A stretch of 64,000 bases of DNA from Serinus canaria (taxonomy: Eukaryota > Chordata > Aves > Passeriformes > Fringillidae), in NCBI RefSeq assembly GCF_022539315.1, contig NC_066317.1, positions 67,663,679 to 67,727,678 on the forward strand, in the 5' to 3' direction. The notes beneath the pieces are model-generated. The model had not been told where the DNA came from. It ran no database searches and worked only from the letters and a program-made list of their open reading frames with translations. The position numbers and the translations under genes were made by a program. Positions 1-12,486 of the stretch are shown piece after piece. Every line of letters begins with the position of its first letter. Positions within the stretch are counted from its first letter, which is position 1.

Positions 1-1827
1 ATTTCTACAGCATGCACTCTATATTGCCTTTGGCTGAAGGGTTGGGAAGGTAAACTGGGTAAGATTTATTTTTTAAATCTGCAGAGAAGTGTTACAGCCT
101 TAAATAGCCAAAAAATCCCACAGAAACAGAGAAACAAGAGTAGATCTCAGTGGGCTAATTTGTCTTAGCTTTGTAATAGAAAATAGTACCAAAGCTGTTG
201 ATGTGGATCACCAGAACTAAAACCAAGTGGAAGGAAGTGGGAAAAGGCAAATAGCAGCCTGGAGTATCCTGTGAGGGCAATTAGAAATTTCTAGAGAAAA
301 AGTAGGTTAAGGAGGTAAAATAAGCAGCAATATTTTAGCCGATCAAATAGAGATGTAGCAGTATAGAAATAATGAGGTATCAAAGGGAAATAAAAGAACA
401 TGTACTGAATATTATCATCAACACTGGAGAACAAAAGAATGAGAGAACACCTCTTTCTTCTTCAACTCCAAAGCACAACATTCAACAAATTATTGCAGCC
501 TACCCCCAAAATGTCACCCAAGTAAAAGAAAAACAAAACAACACCTTAATGGCACAAAGCAGTGGTTCTGCTTGTTCTTTTTACTTTCTGTCTTAATGAC
601 ATATTCCATCAGTTCTGAATTTGTCAGAAACAGTGATTAGAGGAGGAAAAAAAATCTCTTTTGTTATCATCTACCTTAAACTTCAAAGCAGCAGGGACAG
701 TGAGTGAAACACAGCTCTATCAAAGTGAGCACTTCTAATCCTTCAGTTTGATATTTATAAATTTACAAGGCTTTCCCAGTCATGCTGCTCAGAACTATCA
801 CAGAAAAGCACATCACAGAAACTGTAAATATTCATAGGCACCTCGCTCTATTTTGCCTCAGTCTGAGGGTTCAGTGCACACAGCCTATCAAGAGTTGGGG
901 GAAAACCAAACCCCCCAAATATTTTCCCTGCCTGCCTCAACAGAGAAAAACTCCTTAAATGTTATTAGGTATCACTCACTCACTTGGTGACATTCATTAA
1001 CTGCAAGCCTTGGTCAAATCTACACTTTATACAGGGAATTTTCTTTAGAATATCCCCCATCCCTGCTCACCCTGGCTGTCCCTGTTAACATCATGCTCAG
1101 CCTCTCTTTGAACATCCAGATATCAGGATCTGAAATCATGGCTCAATCTGTTTTGCACAGGATGTTGATAAACCACTTCAAGCTTCCCAATCACTAAATA
1201 AATAAATTTCCATTGTGTAACTGTGGAAAATATCACTGGATAATTTCCAGTGGATAATCACTGGATATTTCTAAATTATCACTGGATAATTTCTAATTAA
1301 ACTGAAAGACCCCCTAATATTTGAGCAGCTAAAACTGCAGATTCTGTACTGAGATTCTGTGGCAAACAGGAATATCTCTGCTGCAAATACCAAAACCAAA
1401 TTGCTAAGTAAAAAGTAATTTGAAGTCTGTTTGTTGTGGGCTACATAATTAGAAATATTATTTTAATAAAATTCTAATTCTTAAGCCTTTGATACTTTTA
1501 AGTTCTAAACCAGCAACACATGGCTTTTATTGTGTCCATGCTCAGCTTTTAGAGCAGCAATATTGATGTAAAATATGCCACACTACACAAATTGGCATTA
1601 TATGGGTTTCTGATTTCTTTTTTAGTTAACTACATCTTCTTTACATTTTACAATGTCAGCTCTTAAAATGGACCAGCTGTAAACAGCTAAATGTAGTGAC
1701 TGTGTAAATCACAGTCAGATTCAACACAAAACAGAATTTAGGAAATTTATGGTTATACCTGGACATTTTTCTTAAAGCCTCTATAAATATTTTCATTTTG
1801 CTTTATTTCCTTTGTATTATTGTGCAG
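1..1827. other. AT-rich intron, no gene
   Basis: I see no repeat family or coding signal. The 74-codon frame at 372-596 has no recognisable composition or family. The only structure is a short motif (ATCACTGGATA) occurring three times between about 1231 and 1293. Confidence 0.7.
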
Positions 1828-1915
1828 GGCAACAGGACAAACTTTCTGGACTGACTTACAGAAGTATTGCTCTCTTAGAGCTTGTGATGCTGTCGTTGAA
1901 AAACTTCTGCATGAG
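1828..1915 (+). other. Exon-like segment on the strand opposite CTNNA2
   Basis: An 88-bp segment sits between a pyrimidine-rich acceptor (TTTCCTTTGTATTATTGTGCAG) broken here as a T-rich run ending GTGCAG, and a strong donor (GAG/GTAAGA). Two of the three plus-strand frames are open; one reads 29 codons beginning ATGQTFW and ending VVEKLLHE. I recognise no protein family in either frame. It could be an exon of an antisense noncoding RNA, a decayed gene piece, or chance. Confidence 0.25.
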
Positions 1916-2164
1916 GTAAGAAAAAAATGCAAATAGAGCTGTAATTATGCAAATGTGTGAACTCAGTGACAATGAACTACCAGGGTCCAAAATAATTCCA
2001 GAGACAAAGAGGAAGGGAACAGTAGGAAGCAGGACTCCTTTAGGGTTGGAATCTACAGCCAAATAAATGACAATTTATAAACAACACAATAAAGGCTTTA
2101 ATAGCTGGGTAATTTTCAGTGTATATGTATCAATGCATGGAAAAAATACAAGAGCCCCAAAACC

Positions 2165-2166
<2 letters not shown>

Positions 2167-2198
<32 letters not shown>

Positions 2199-2279
2199 TA
2201 TATAGATAGTATAGATATAGATATATAGATATAGATAGATAGATAGATATAGATAGATATATATAGATATATATATCTC
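2167..2279. repeat. TA and GATA microsatellite
   Basis: A pure TA run is followed by an irregular mixture of TAGA and GATATA units over about 113 bp. It is likely to vary in length between individuals. Confidence 0.95.
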
Positions 2280-2300
2280 TTCCTGTAATATTATCAGCAA

Positions 2301-2346
2301 ATACTACTACTACTGCTAATAATAATAATAACAATAATAATATTAA
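2301..2346. repeat. ACT and AAT trinucleotide repeat
   Basis: Four ACT units pass into an interrupted AAT run, just after the TA/GATA microsatellite. Confidence 0.9.
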
Positions 2347-2571
2347 TGTTGCTTTCACATATTCAGAATTTTCTAAATTATTCTGATCTGAATATTTCCA
2401 TAATTCCCCATTAAATTACAAGGCTTCCTGCAATATTTTGCAGATTGTAAGTCAGCACTGCTGTATCTAGAGGTTTTGTTTCCTACCATAATTATATCTG
2501 GACTGCAAATCTGCATGATCTTCCAGAGAATTGCAAATACATAACTAAAAGTAAAGGGAGAGACATCTACT

Positions 2572-2609
2572 AAAAAAAAAAAAAAAAAAAGAAAAAGAAA
2601 GAAAAAAGA
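2572..2609. repeat. Poly-A tract with A-rich tail
   Basis: Nineteen consecutive A bases are followed by interrupted GAAAA units. It could be the tail of an old insertion, but no body is recognised on its left. Confidence 0.85.
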
Positions 2610-3523
2610 AGTGCATGCAAAATATTTAAATTCTTATTAGAGGAGGAATTAATTTTTAATTTTGAAATATTTTCTTAATCTATCACACACTTTGACATTC
2701 AATTTGCTCTACAAAATGGCATCATGTAGAGCTGCCAAAGAAAAGTCAGCATGCTAGGAAGCTTGTCAGTTCAGTCTTTTACTCATATTGGAAAGAAAAC
2801 CATCTTTAAAATATTAAATACAGCTGTGGGTTTTAGTCCCTCAGTAACTTCATGGCTGTGACCTTCATAAAAGACTTGGCAATCTCACAGTCATAGAACT
2901 CATCCAGGATATTAAGGAGAGCCATTGAAGGTCAGCACTGAATTGTTCTGATTAAATTCAAAATATAAAATCAGATTTTCACTGTGCATTTTCTTGCCCT
3001 TTCATAATTTAAATTCTCTTTGGTAATTAAAGAATACAAAAAATGCCTTAAGAGTGAGATTATCCTTTGGTGACCACTGCAGGTAGTTCATAATGTGGCT
3101 TATTTTATAACAATGATGTTCTGAATCAGAGGGCAATGACAAGAGAAAGGAGAAAAACAATCATCTAAACATGATAAAACTATTCATCCTGCTCCTAATT
3201 CACCATCTTGCAGATGTCCAACTGACCATGGCCAGGCACCTACAGCAAATTGTTTGAGGGAAAATTTGGTAAGTGATGGAAAAATAAAAGAGATTTGGGA
3301 GGAATCAGAAGAAACACAATTATTTTAAATTCCTAGTTCCATTAGGGCTTTACCTCATTCCAGCACTATCAGAGAAGGGATTGTGGGTGTGAAGTGGCTT
3401 CAAAGCCACAAATGTGTCCCACAGCCCCCCTGAGTGCCTTCATGGAGCTGCTCTCACAGCAGCCTCAGGAACCAAGATCCTCAGTGGGACCAACCAGGGT
3501 GGGATCACCCCACTGCAAGGAGT
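2610..3523. other. Intron with no recognised content
   Basis: AT-rich sequence to about 3350. The GC content then rises at 3360-3520, just before a CR1 copy; that part may be older unrecognised repeat. Confidence 0.6.
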
Positions 3524-3762
3524 CATGGAATGGTTTGGGTTGGAAAGGACCACAAGGAACATCCAGTAACTCCTGCCATGGGCAGGGACACCTTCCATGA
3601 TCCCAGGGTGCTCCAAGCCCCATCTCAGCCTGGCCTTGGGCACTTCCAGGGATCCAGGGGCAGCCACAGCTTCTCTGGGCACCCTGTGCCAGGGCTCAGC
3701 ACTCTCACAGGGAAGGATTTCTTCCCAATATCAAATCTAAACCTACCCTATTCCATTTTAGT
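3524..3762 (-). mobile_element. CR1 LINE 3'-end fragment
   Basis: The plus strand shows the CR1 antisense 3' end: ATGGAATGGTTTGGGTTGG, then TGCCATGGGCAGGGACACC, GGCCTTGGGCACTTCCAGGG, CAGCTTCTCTGGGCACC, and a tail of ATTTCTTCCCAATATCAAAT. This is the usual 5'-truncated form of this avian LINE. Reading frames of up to 116 codons here are by-products of the repeat. Confidence 0.92.
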
Positions 3763-6410
3763 GAGCCAGCAGCCCAGTGGTTAAGCAGAAAGAAAATTCT
3801 ACACCTTGCAAACCATAAATAATAGTTACTCATGTTACAAACATTTTAAATTATTATGGTCAAATTTACAGTAAAATTGTGCAGCAAGTACCATCATTTA
3901 GGAAGAGTAATGAGATGTTTTCATCCTAATACCTAATAGTCATTCTGTAGGTATCTGCAGTCTAGGCTGAGACCAAAATGCCAACTGAGATAAGAAGAAA
4001 AATCTAATTTGTCTATCACATTCATAAAAAAAAAAAAAATCAAAGTGAAAGAGATCAACATCCTCTGGGTAAGAGCTGATGCTTTATGATAGCTCCTGAC
4101 ATGGGTTTGCCAAGTATTTTTCAAGAAAAAGAAATATCAGAAATAAGCCAATAACTACTGTTCATTCTCCTCATCATTATTTATATTGCTGGATGCTTTT
4201 TCAACTCTCACATGCAGGGAAGAAACCACACCCTTCACTGCAGAGAACCAGCCCTCTGCAGATTTACAAAGCCTCCTACTTCTACAGAAAACACCAAAAT
4301 ACTTCCCCCAGCAAACATTCCAACACTGTCACAGTGCCCTCACTTTCCCACCTGGGCTGTTTGTAGCAGAGGAGAGGGGACAGGAGGAAGGAATTCCACC
4401 AGAGCACCAACCATGTTGCTTGTGGGACAATAAACACAACCCCAGGTAGCACACACAGCCCTCCTGTTCTAGAATATTCAGTGCTTTTCAGAACAAATTT
4501 TGCCATTATTTCTGGGGTGTCTTTCTGTGGGGGAAAGAATCACAGGGAATCTGTGGTCACTGTTGTCAATGGTTTTTGTGCATGAAGAAGAAGATATTGA
4601 TCTGCACTTTCAGTCTGGCCTGGTAGCTAATATCCAACACCTAGCTGTGACTATTTAGCTACATCACCTAATTAATCACTAGTGATTTAAGGTAACTTAC
4701 TCCTTAATTTTAGGATTAATGTAAAAACAAAGAAAAAGTCAGCATGCCATTTATCACACTCTGAAGTTTAGACCCAAAATTCATCTCACCTGGGGAAGGC
4801 TCTTCTGCTGCCAAGAGCTCCATCCAGAGCAGCAACCAAAAGCCATTTGTGCATCCTAAAAATGACTGCCATGATCCCAACACCCTTTGTCACACAGAGC
4901 TAACTTAAAGAATGCTTTTGTGGCATCCCCTGCAAAGTCAGATCATTCAAAATACACCTAGCTCTGATGTCACTGGGAGTCACTATATTTGGGTGAGCCT
5001 GTCCCAGAGCTCTCCTCACCTGCACTGTCACAGCCTCCTTGTTCACCTCATGGGCTACACACACACAGAATTCCCAGTTTTCCTGAGGGGATTGGCCAAG
5101 GGACCTGCAGAAGAGACTCAAATCCACCCAAGTGGATTGCTGCTCACATGTCCCCCAGAAAGGGACATTCAGTGGTGCCCAGTGTCTCCAACAAGAGTGA
5201 TTTGTGGAAGGTAAATAAAGTCTTGTGATATTGTGAGAGAGGATAGAGACTGCAGCTGTCTAGGGCACAACTTCATTTCTTGGGAAATGCAAACCACCTT
5301 GGGAATGCTCCATACTGAGCTCAAGCAAGAAACAAGCCAGCACAGTAGTACTAAAAATAATATTTTCAGAGCCCTGACATTCTTTGACAATTTAGGAACT
5401 ACCCAGTTTCATTTCTGAGGCTGCTGAAGTACTCTGAAACTTATTTTTTAACAAGAGAACTTCAGGATTACTATGTCTTGAGCTGCTTCACATCTCACCA
5501 CCCAGGCTAATCAACCATTTAAAGACACAACAAGTAATACAATTTAAAATCAAATATTCCAGTATGTTGTGTCTTATCTACTATAGTAAAAAAACTTAAC
5601 TTGTTTGTCTAAAGCTGTTTTTCTTTTTCAAAGCACAGCCTGAGAGTACAAAATAACATCAGGTCACTCTTCAGGCTTTCATCCCGTGCTGTGTGCTCCT
5701 GTCAGAAGAAAATTATAATGCTTTAAAAAGGAATTTAAGGAAAAGCCTAGAATCATGTCTAACACAAACCCTGCTCCTGAAGAAACAACCGTGACAGGTT
5801 TTTTCTTCAGATTTTAGCTCTACCTCATTAAAAGGAAAAGTTCAACTAATTGGAAAGTCAAACTTCCCACTTTCCTTGCTTTACTTATTGCCTTTCTAAT
5901 GAATTTCTACACTTTTACAACATTTCTATCTGCATTACTTAAAATGGCAAAATGATGTCTGTGATTGGACAAGTGTCTTCCCTAATACACCATAAGGTGA
6001 GATATCTCATAGTTTGACAACATTTAACAAGATCTGCTCATTTCTGCAAATCCCCTGTTGCCCAAGCCTTTGATTAGACAGCGTTTCTGTGAAACTCAGC
6101 TATCTAATTAGCTTGTTTGATTATTTGAAATAAAATTAAGTCTCCAAAATTGTTAAATCACTGTGTACTTTTCCATCACATTGATTTGCTGCAAGTGGAG
6201 AAAAGCTGAGTACTTCTCACCTGAACACTTCTCATCACACAAAAAGAATGACAAATCCATGGCTCTGCACCAGTTTGCTCAAGCTAAAACACCAGGGACA
6301 ACTCGGGAAGAGTGGTCCAGACCCTGTTTGAGGAAAGGGGTTGAAGAGATTCCTGTCCCATTTGGATTAGGGACAGACTAGAGCCAGGATCTCCTCCACC
6401 CTCAGCTCTT
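3763..6410. other. Intron with no gene
   Basis: It contains a 13-base A run near 4027 and unique sequence. A 100-codon frame at 4912-5214 is matched by open frames on both strands and by no family. At 4784-4793 the minus strand reads CCAG/GTGAGA after a short pyrimidine run, a weak recursive-splice-like site. Confidence 0.6.
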
Positions 6411-6573
6411 TACACTTCCACCTACAGAGGTGAACACTGCGAGGATGGTGACACCACCACTTCCCTGGGGAGCCTGTTCCAATGCTCAACCACCCTTTCA
6501 GCAAAGAAATTTTTCTAAAATCCAACCTGCACCTCTCCTGGATCACCCTGAGGCAATTTCCCTTGTTCTCTCC
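6411..6573 (-). mobile_element. CR1 LINE fragment, older CR1-Y-like type
   Basis: The block matches the antisense CR1-Y order: GGATGGTGACACCACCAC, TTCCCTGGGGAGCCTGTTCC, then CAAAGAAATTTTTCTAAAAT and CAACCTGCACCTCTCCTGG. It is more diverged than the other CR1 copies, which suggests an older insertion. Confidence 0.85.
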
Positions 6574-7569
6574 ATTTCTTATCTTCATGCATGCCTGAAA
6601 CTCAAGGCACTACATCCTGTAATCACTGGCAGAGCTTTCATCCCTCGATGTCATCTGCTCAGCAACCACACAACACCCCAGGGAATTCACTCCCATGATG
6701 GAATATTTCCATACTGAACAAAAGGGGGATAAAAGATAGTCTGTTCCACATAATCCCATTTTGCTCCTCCATATTAAAATTCTGTTGGACTCACTCCTAC
6801 TCATGATTAATCTCATTACTCTTCAATTAATTTGGGAAGACCAGCAGCTCATTTTACACTACCATAATTATTTCTATAATGCCAGCCAAAGCAAATTACC
6901 TTAATACATAACAAATCAACATGTGATGGCTCACATTAAAGGTTCTTCCTCTCAAAAAAGTATGCACAGATTAAGGAAATGTAAGGAACTCACCTAACAC
7001 TGCAAATGAACGTAGGAGAAATGGAGGGAATGCATGTCAAACCCACAAACTTATTTTCCCCATCATCACATCCCATTAAACTCCTGGCTGTAACTTTATT
7101 ACTCTTCCTCATTTTTTTCTCAGGCATCCACTTCTTATTTTGATCCCCTGTTTGTTGTTAAAATGGCAGTAATGTTTTATAGAAATAGCCTAAAATTAAG
7201 GCATTGTGCTTATTGCTGCAAGTTTTCAATTCCTTCCTCGAAATTCTTTTCCAACTTTACAATGAAACCTCCGGAAAATCTAATTTAAAGAGTAATTATC
7301 AAGTTGTATTAAAAACAAATAAAACCAACCCACCCTGATTTGTCACTATTATTCAGCTGTAGCTGACTCTCAGCCAAAGGTCACTCAAAAGAACAAACTG
7401 GGTGATACCAGCATAAACTTTACTGTTGTGTTTCAGTGCTGCTGCTGAGGGTTGTGACTAACAAATAACAATAACAAAGTAGATCCCCTCAGTGGAAGCT
7501 CAACACTCCAGTCTAGGACCATTTTCTCTAATTGTAAGGCAATTTAAAGAAAATTATAGACAAGCTTTT
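6574..7569. other. Intron with no recognised content
   Basis: AT-rich unique sequence between two CR1 fragments, without microsatellites or long frames. Confidence 0.6.
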
Positions 7570-7738
7570 GGAATAGGCTGCCCCTGGGAGGGGTGGAGTC
7601 ACCATTTCTGGAAGTGTTCAGAAAAAAAAATAATAAATCAGAATTGGAACTTCACAACATGACTTAGTAGCCATGGTGGTATTTGGTCAAGGCTGGACTT
7701 GATCATGGAGGTCTTTTCCAACCTTAATGATTCTGTAG
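7570..7738 (+). mobile_element. CR1 LINE 3'-end fragment, sense
   Basis: In the sense orientation it reads GGCTGCCCCTGGGAGGGGTG, GTCACCATTTCTGGAAGTGT, and ends GGTCTTTTCCAACCTTAATGATTCTGT, shown here as the standard CR1 terminus. A short A-rich run interrupts it at about 7622-7638. Confidence 0.9.
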
Positions 7739-10330
7739 GGATTTGAATCTGATCTGGTTCTTTTCAGCTTTGAAAAGATGCAAAGCAGCTCTGGAACTGT
7801 CCACCTAAATTTAACACACTGTACTGCACAACTTGCCACAACATCTGCCTTCCAATATATTATTCAGCTGAATATGAGCACTGCCTCCACATTCTTTTAA
7901 TCAACTTATTAAATTGCACCAAGTTTCTAAACATTACATGTAAAATGACAGGTTAAAAGGATAATCATATACACAATGCAGGACCAGAGTATTCTCTTTC
8001 TAAGAATAAAATGACAAAGCTAAATATATATTTGAGGGCTTAGCATCGCTTCAGAGATGAGTAGATGCAGCAGTTCATGTTCTAAATGAAGAAAATGGTC
8101 AGTAAGAGATGGTTGTTTGGAAGCTTGGCCAGCAATCAATAAATTAAGAGATCTAAAATAGGATAATCAGGTTGGACATTTAAAATGAACAACAATAATT
8201 ACTGTTTCATACAGTATCTAATTAAATTCAGAAACTCATTGTTGCGGGGAAGCTCAAACATATGAGTGGGTTCAATAAGTCTTTAGCAAAAAGAGTGGAT
8301 TATGGGTCCACAGATGGCTATTAAAGCAGCAATTCAGATGCTAATTTCAACTCAGGAAGTTTCTAAATCACAGCCTGTGGAAGCTTGGAAGATTCAGCAG
8401 GGAAAAGCTCACTCCACACTTTCCATGCTCCTGGAACTCTTTGCTAAACAACTCTTACTGGACAGGGAGCTGAAGGTCTGGTCTGACCCACTCTTACAGC
8501 TCTGTCCTGGACACACTCATTCCTTGCACGAGTTTCTCTCTTAAAAATAAATCAGCCTAAAAATAAATTGGCCTTTTTTATCTATTTAAATATATCTATT
8601 TTTATCTATTTCATATCTATTTAAATTGGCCTTTGTTTTTATCTTTGGAGAGAGCAGAGAAGCAAGTATTTTCTGCTTAGCTTGAAAAGTGACACAAACT
8701 TCAGTATTTCCCTCAGATTTTCAAGCACAGCCTTGTTTGCCTCTGTGGTACACTCCAGCCTCATGTGCTGCTGTATTGTAAGAGACATAAAGATCATTTG
8801 ACATGGAAATATATTTCTAAATGTTGGACATGGAAAATATCTGTGGGTGGTGCTGGTAAAAGTTCTCACAAAAACACATTTGTTTAAGGAATTGAACCAT
8901 TATATGAACAAAATAGTTTTTTTCCAAAAGACAATAACAATCAAAATGCAATGTACTATAAGTAAATTTTTAATATTGTAAAATTTCAGTACTCTATCTG
9001 TGTGATTAAATCCCCTGGTTAAGATGGAAAAATAATTACTCATCAAGCCCAGGAAAGTGCTTTTTTTCTGCATGCATACTCCTGTGACAAAGTACAGTAT
9101 TTCATTTAATTTTGGAGAAGATTACCACCTACCAGAAAAGGGATATAAAATGCAGTAAATCAAATTACAAGCAATAACACTGACTTTGGGGGTTTTTATT
9201 TAGTGTTTTCTTATTTTATTTTAGTTTTGTAGTGACAGCTTGTTTAAATGCAATTGTGTTCTTTGAACATAATAACAACAACACCTGGCACTTAGAAATT
9301 CAAATTATGTGTGAATTCTTTTGAAAATAACAATGATTTGATTCCCAGGCATCAAGTGGAAGCTACCAGTCACAACATGACAGTGAAGAGAAAAATGTTT
9401 ACCAAGAGGAACAGAGTTGTGCCACTTGACTCCAAAACTGGGATGGGGTAGAGATTCATGTTCCCAGGTGTTCCCTTACAGATAAAACTCCATAGAAAAA
9501 CAAATTGGAAACTCCTTTCTCATTCCTTTTTCTCAAGGTCCTCTCCTCTCACACAAATTTCCACCTTTTTTTTTTCTCAGCTCTAACACAAAAGTCTTGC
9601 TTTACACTCAAGAATAAGATGAATTTTATTTAGTGGTCAGTTTGGCACAGTAACATTGAGCCTGTGCTACCACTTCTTTGGTGCCAGGACTTTGTCACTT
9701 CAAAGGCACAAGGAAATTCTTTAGGTTTGATATGACTTTTCAAATTAATCTTGAGATTGGCAACTTTGAGCCTTGACACTTTCAGTAAGTTTGACGTTGA
9801 TGTATACAAGTACAATTGCAGAGGAAGTTAGCTCTTATCCCATATAGAAGAATTTAGCTGACAAAAACGCAATAATATGAGCAAGAGATTTCCCAAGAGC
9901 CAGCTCAACTCAACAAATAATTGCATGGTGATTAGTACCAATAAATCATTCACACTGCTTTAAAAATATTACAGTATTAAAAAATGGTGATGAACAAAGA
10001 AAGCAGAGACAAAAATTGTTATAAAGTTCTGCTCCATTCTGCTCTTTGCTTCCTGACAGCTCTGTCTCTATGCTCTCATTCCCTTTTCCTGTCTCAATTT
10101 TTGAATACTTTTAAAGTTCAATTCAACACCTGTTACTTTTCCATCCTTTTGGGAATTTAGACATAATAAAGAAAGACATGATGCCCCTGAAGGAAGCAAA
10201 GCAATCCTACTGACTAAAGAGAGGAAAGCCTCTCTTACACTTCTAAATTAGAACAAAGTCCATTTCACTGAATGTATTTTAAGTCTAATCAGTATGGATG
10301 CTCTCTATGCTGGAGAGAAGAACATTGGGA
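7739..10330. other. Intron with no gene
   Basis: Mostly unique and AT-rich. A degenerate TCTATTT array at 8575-8635 is flanked on both sides by copies of AAATTGGCCTTT. The segment 8380-8540 is richer in G and C but is not recognised. Confidence 0.6.
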
Positions 10331-10800
10331 TGTTGGAGTCCTGGATGCTGAGAGTTTTAGATTTTATGTGCTGACAGGCACTGACCCCCAAGAGAACACT
10401 GCATTTAACCTGAAATCGTAGAGAAGGCTTCCAAAATTGAATGACAGAATTGTGATTATGGATGTGGAGTTTGATTAGAAGTGTGTAATATCACATGGTA
10501 GAAAACTTAGAGTTTAATGTGTTAGAATATAGTAATCCATGTGAAGCTAAGATAGAGATTTTAAGGCTCTAGTTAGTTGTTCTTCTTCACCTTCTTCTTC
10601 ATGAGTTTTGGTCATATTTTGTAATTAGACAGAAAGATCCACATTACAAGACACAAGTATTTAGTTACTGAGTTAAAAATAATTTGTGTCATTTCTTAAT
10701 TAAATAGTTTAGCTATAAAAACCTTGTAGAAAAAAATAGTTAACCATTTTGTACCTCGTTAGGGAAATACTCCAGAATTCACACCTTGTAAGACTGTGCT
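10331..10800 (+). mobile_element. Putative endogenous retrovirus solo LTR
   Basis: The block begins TGTTGGAGTCCTGG and has a TATAAAAA box at 10714-10721, near the 3' part where a U3 promoter would be. The general layout resembles passerine LTRs I recall. No target-site duplication or clear CA end was found, so the right edge is a guess. Confidence 0.35.
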
Positions 10801-11598
10801 ATAGATAGAAAAAAACAAACACCTAAGTCTAAACACAAAATATTATCTCAAGAACTTCAATCCTGACCTTAACAGAAGCAGAAAAAAAGCCAAAAAACAA
10901 CACTGGGGAAAACCAAAGAATGAAAAGGATGAAGAACAGGCAATTTCAAAGACAAAAGGGGAAAAAATATAGTCAAAGCACAAAATAAGTAATAAACATC
11001 AGGTTCTACAAACAAGAAAGGAAAGAATGAGACTCAAACAAAACAAGATGTTACAGTGAAGAAAAGAAGCCAGCTAAGCTTTTCATTTAGAATGTGAAAT
11101 ACATACAAACAATAGAACGTGCATCCTGCTCTTTCAACACATTCAAAAATACCTATTAAAAGAACCTTGAACAAGTCACAAGCTGCACTTGTGAAATCTG
11201 AAGCTTCATTTTGAAGACTTAGCAAAGACAAAAGCAGAATGTGTTGAAATGCATTACTTGTCCTCTCCTGAACACTGTAATTGTGCTTACTCTGTATTCC
11301 TGCATGCAACATTGAATCCCTCAGTCTGCTGCCAGGTTTTCATTCCATATTGTGTATTATCGAAGTGTAAAACTGCTGAATGCACCCAGCACCATTTTAA
11401 TCATTATTATAGACAATGTTCCAAGCTGATGTAACCAAATGTCTTTAATTATGGCAATCAAATAAATTTTCAGTTTACTATTGCTAACCCATATTGGGTA
11501 CCCAGAACAGCCTGGAATAGCAGGGTCTGCTATTTACACACCACTTGGTTCAACCTCATGGCAAAATGCCTCCTCCAGTTTAGGTGCAAATATTTTCC

Positions 11599-11749
11599 TA
11601 GAATCACGGAATGCCAGGTTGGAATAGGCCTCAAGGATCATCTGGTCCAGCCTTTCTTGGCCAAAGCACAGTCTAGACAAGATGGCCCAGAAACCTGTGC
11701 AGCTGGATCTTCAATGTGTCCAGCACTGAGGAATCTACCACTTCCCTGG
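11599..11749 (-). mobile_element. CR1 LINE fragment, first part (split by an LTR)
   Basis: The antisense CR1 start AGAATCACGGAATGCCAGGT is followed by GGATCATCTGGTCCAGCC and GAATCTACCACTTCCCTGG. The element stops at an LTR insertion and continues at 12173 in register with the CR1 consensus. Confidence 0.88.
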
Positions 11750-12172
11750 TGTGACAGATGAGTAATGGGATGGCTGACTCTCACAATTAAAAGGCAAATA
11801 TCATGTATAAATGTTAAGAGAAGTTTTATAGACTTATAGTTGTGTTTCACCCCCCTTGCATTCTTAGCAGGGGGTGACTTGGGTTTGGGACATTTGGGAA
11901 GGTCAGCTTCTTACTATGGCAGCACCTGACCTCCAAACAAGATGTCAGGAAGTGATCTCCTTCACTGGACAGCAAAGGAGTCAATGGACAGAACTTTGGG
12001 AAGGGCTGAAAGGTTAAAAGGCAAAATTACCATTGTGTGGATGAGCACATGGTGGGGAAAATCCTTTGCTCCCAGCACTACAATATTTTCTATATTCAGT
12101 CTTCTGTTGTATTTTTTTATAAGGTTTTAATAAACCTTTTAAATTTTTGGGGGGTGAGTATCATTTCTCACA
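11750..12172 (+). mobile_element. Solo LTR of an endogenous retrovirus inserted into CR1
   Basis: A 423-bp block begins TGTGACAG and ends TTCTCACA, with inverted TG...CA termini. It is flanked on both sides by CTGG (11746-11749 and 12173-12176), an exact 4-bp target-site duplication. Removing it rejoins the interrupted CR1. An AATAAA signal lies at 12129-12134, near the end, as expected for the R region in plus orientation. No gag, pol or env remnant adjoins it, so it formed by recombination between two LTRs. Confidence 0.88.
12129..12134 (+). terminator. LTR polyadenylation signal
   Basis: AATAAA lies 38 bases before the LTR end, just after a T-rich stretch and TATAAGG. It is probably the retroviral poly-A signal. 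Confidence 0.6.
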
Positions 12173-12310
12173 CTGGGAAGATTATTCCAATGGCTGACTG
12201 TTCCTGATGGGAAAACATTCCCCCCTGGTGTCTAGCTGGAATCTCCCCACCAGTGACATGTACCCACTACCCCTCATCTTTTTCATCAGCACTTTGGACC
12301 CTGCTCCCCC
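12173..12310 (-). mobile_element. CR1 LINE fragment, second part
   Basis: Starting with the duplicated CTGG, it continues ATTATTCCAATGGCTGACTG, GTCTAGCTGGAATCTCCCC and CTCATCTTTTTCATCAGCAC. These follow in the CR1 consensus exactly where 11749 stops. The far edge is uncertain. Confidence 0.85.
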
Positions 12311-12469
12311 AGTGTCAAGCCCACCTCACTGATCCAGCCAGCCCAGTGCCAAAAACCTCCCCTCACCTCTTCTAGGCATGTGGATTCCACCCCATCAGTA
12401 TCTCTTTACAGATTATCTTAGAATAAAGATTGCTTTAATGGAAATGAATGCTTCATATACATTTCATCC

Positions 12470-12486
12470 AAAAAAAAAAAAAAAAA
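12470..12486. repeat. Poly-A tract
   Basis: Seventeen A bases interrupted from the following GAGATAAG. No transposon body is recognised beside it. Confidence 0.85.

Noticed and set aside
2116..2358. Minus-strand frame rich in Ile and Tyr
   Set aside because: It is a translation of the TA/GATA microsatellite.
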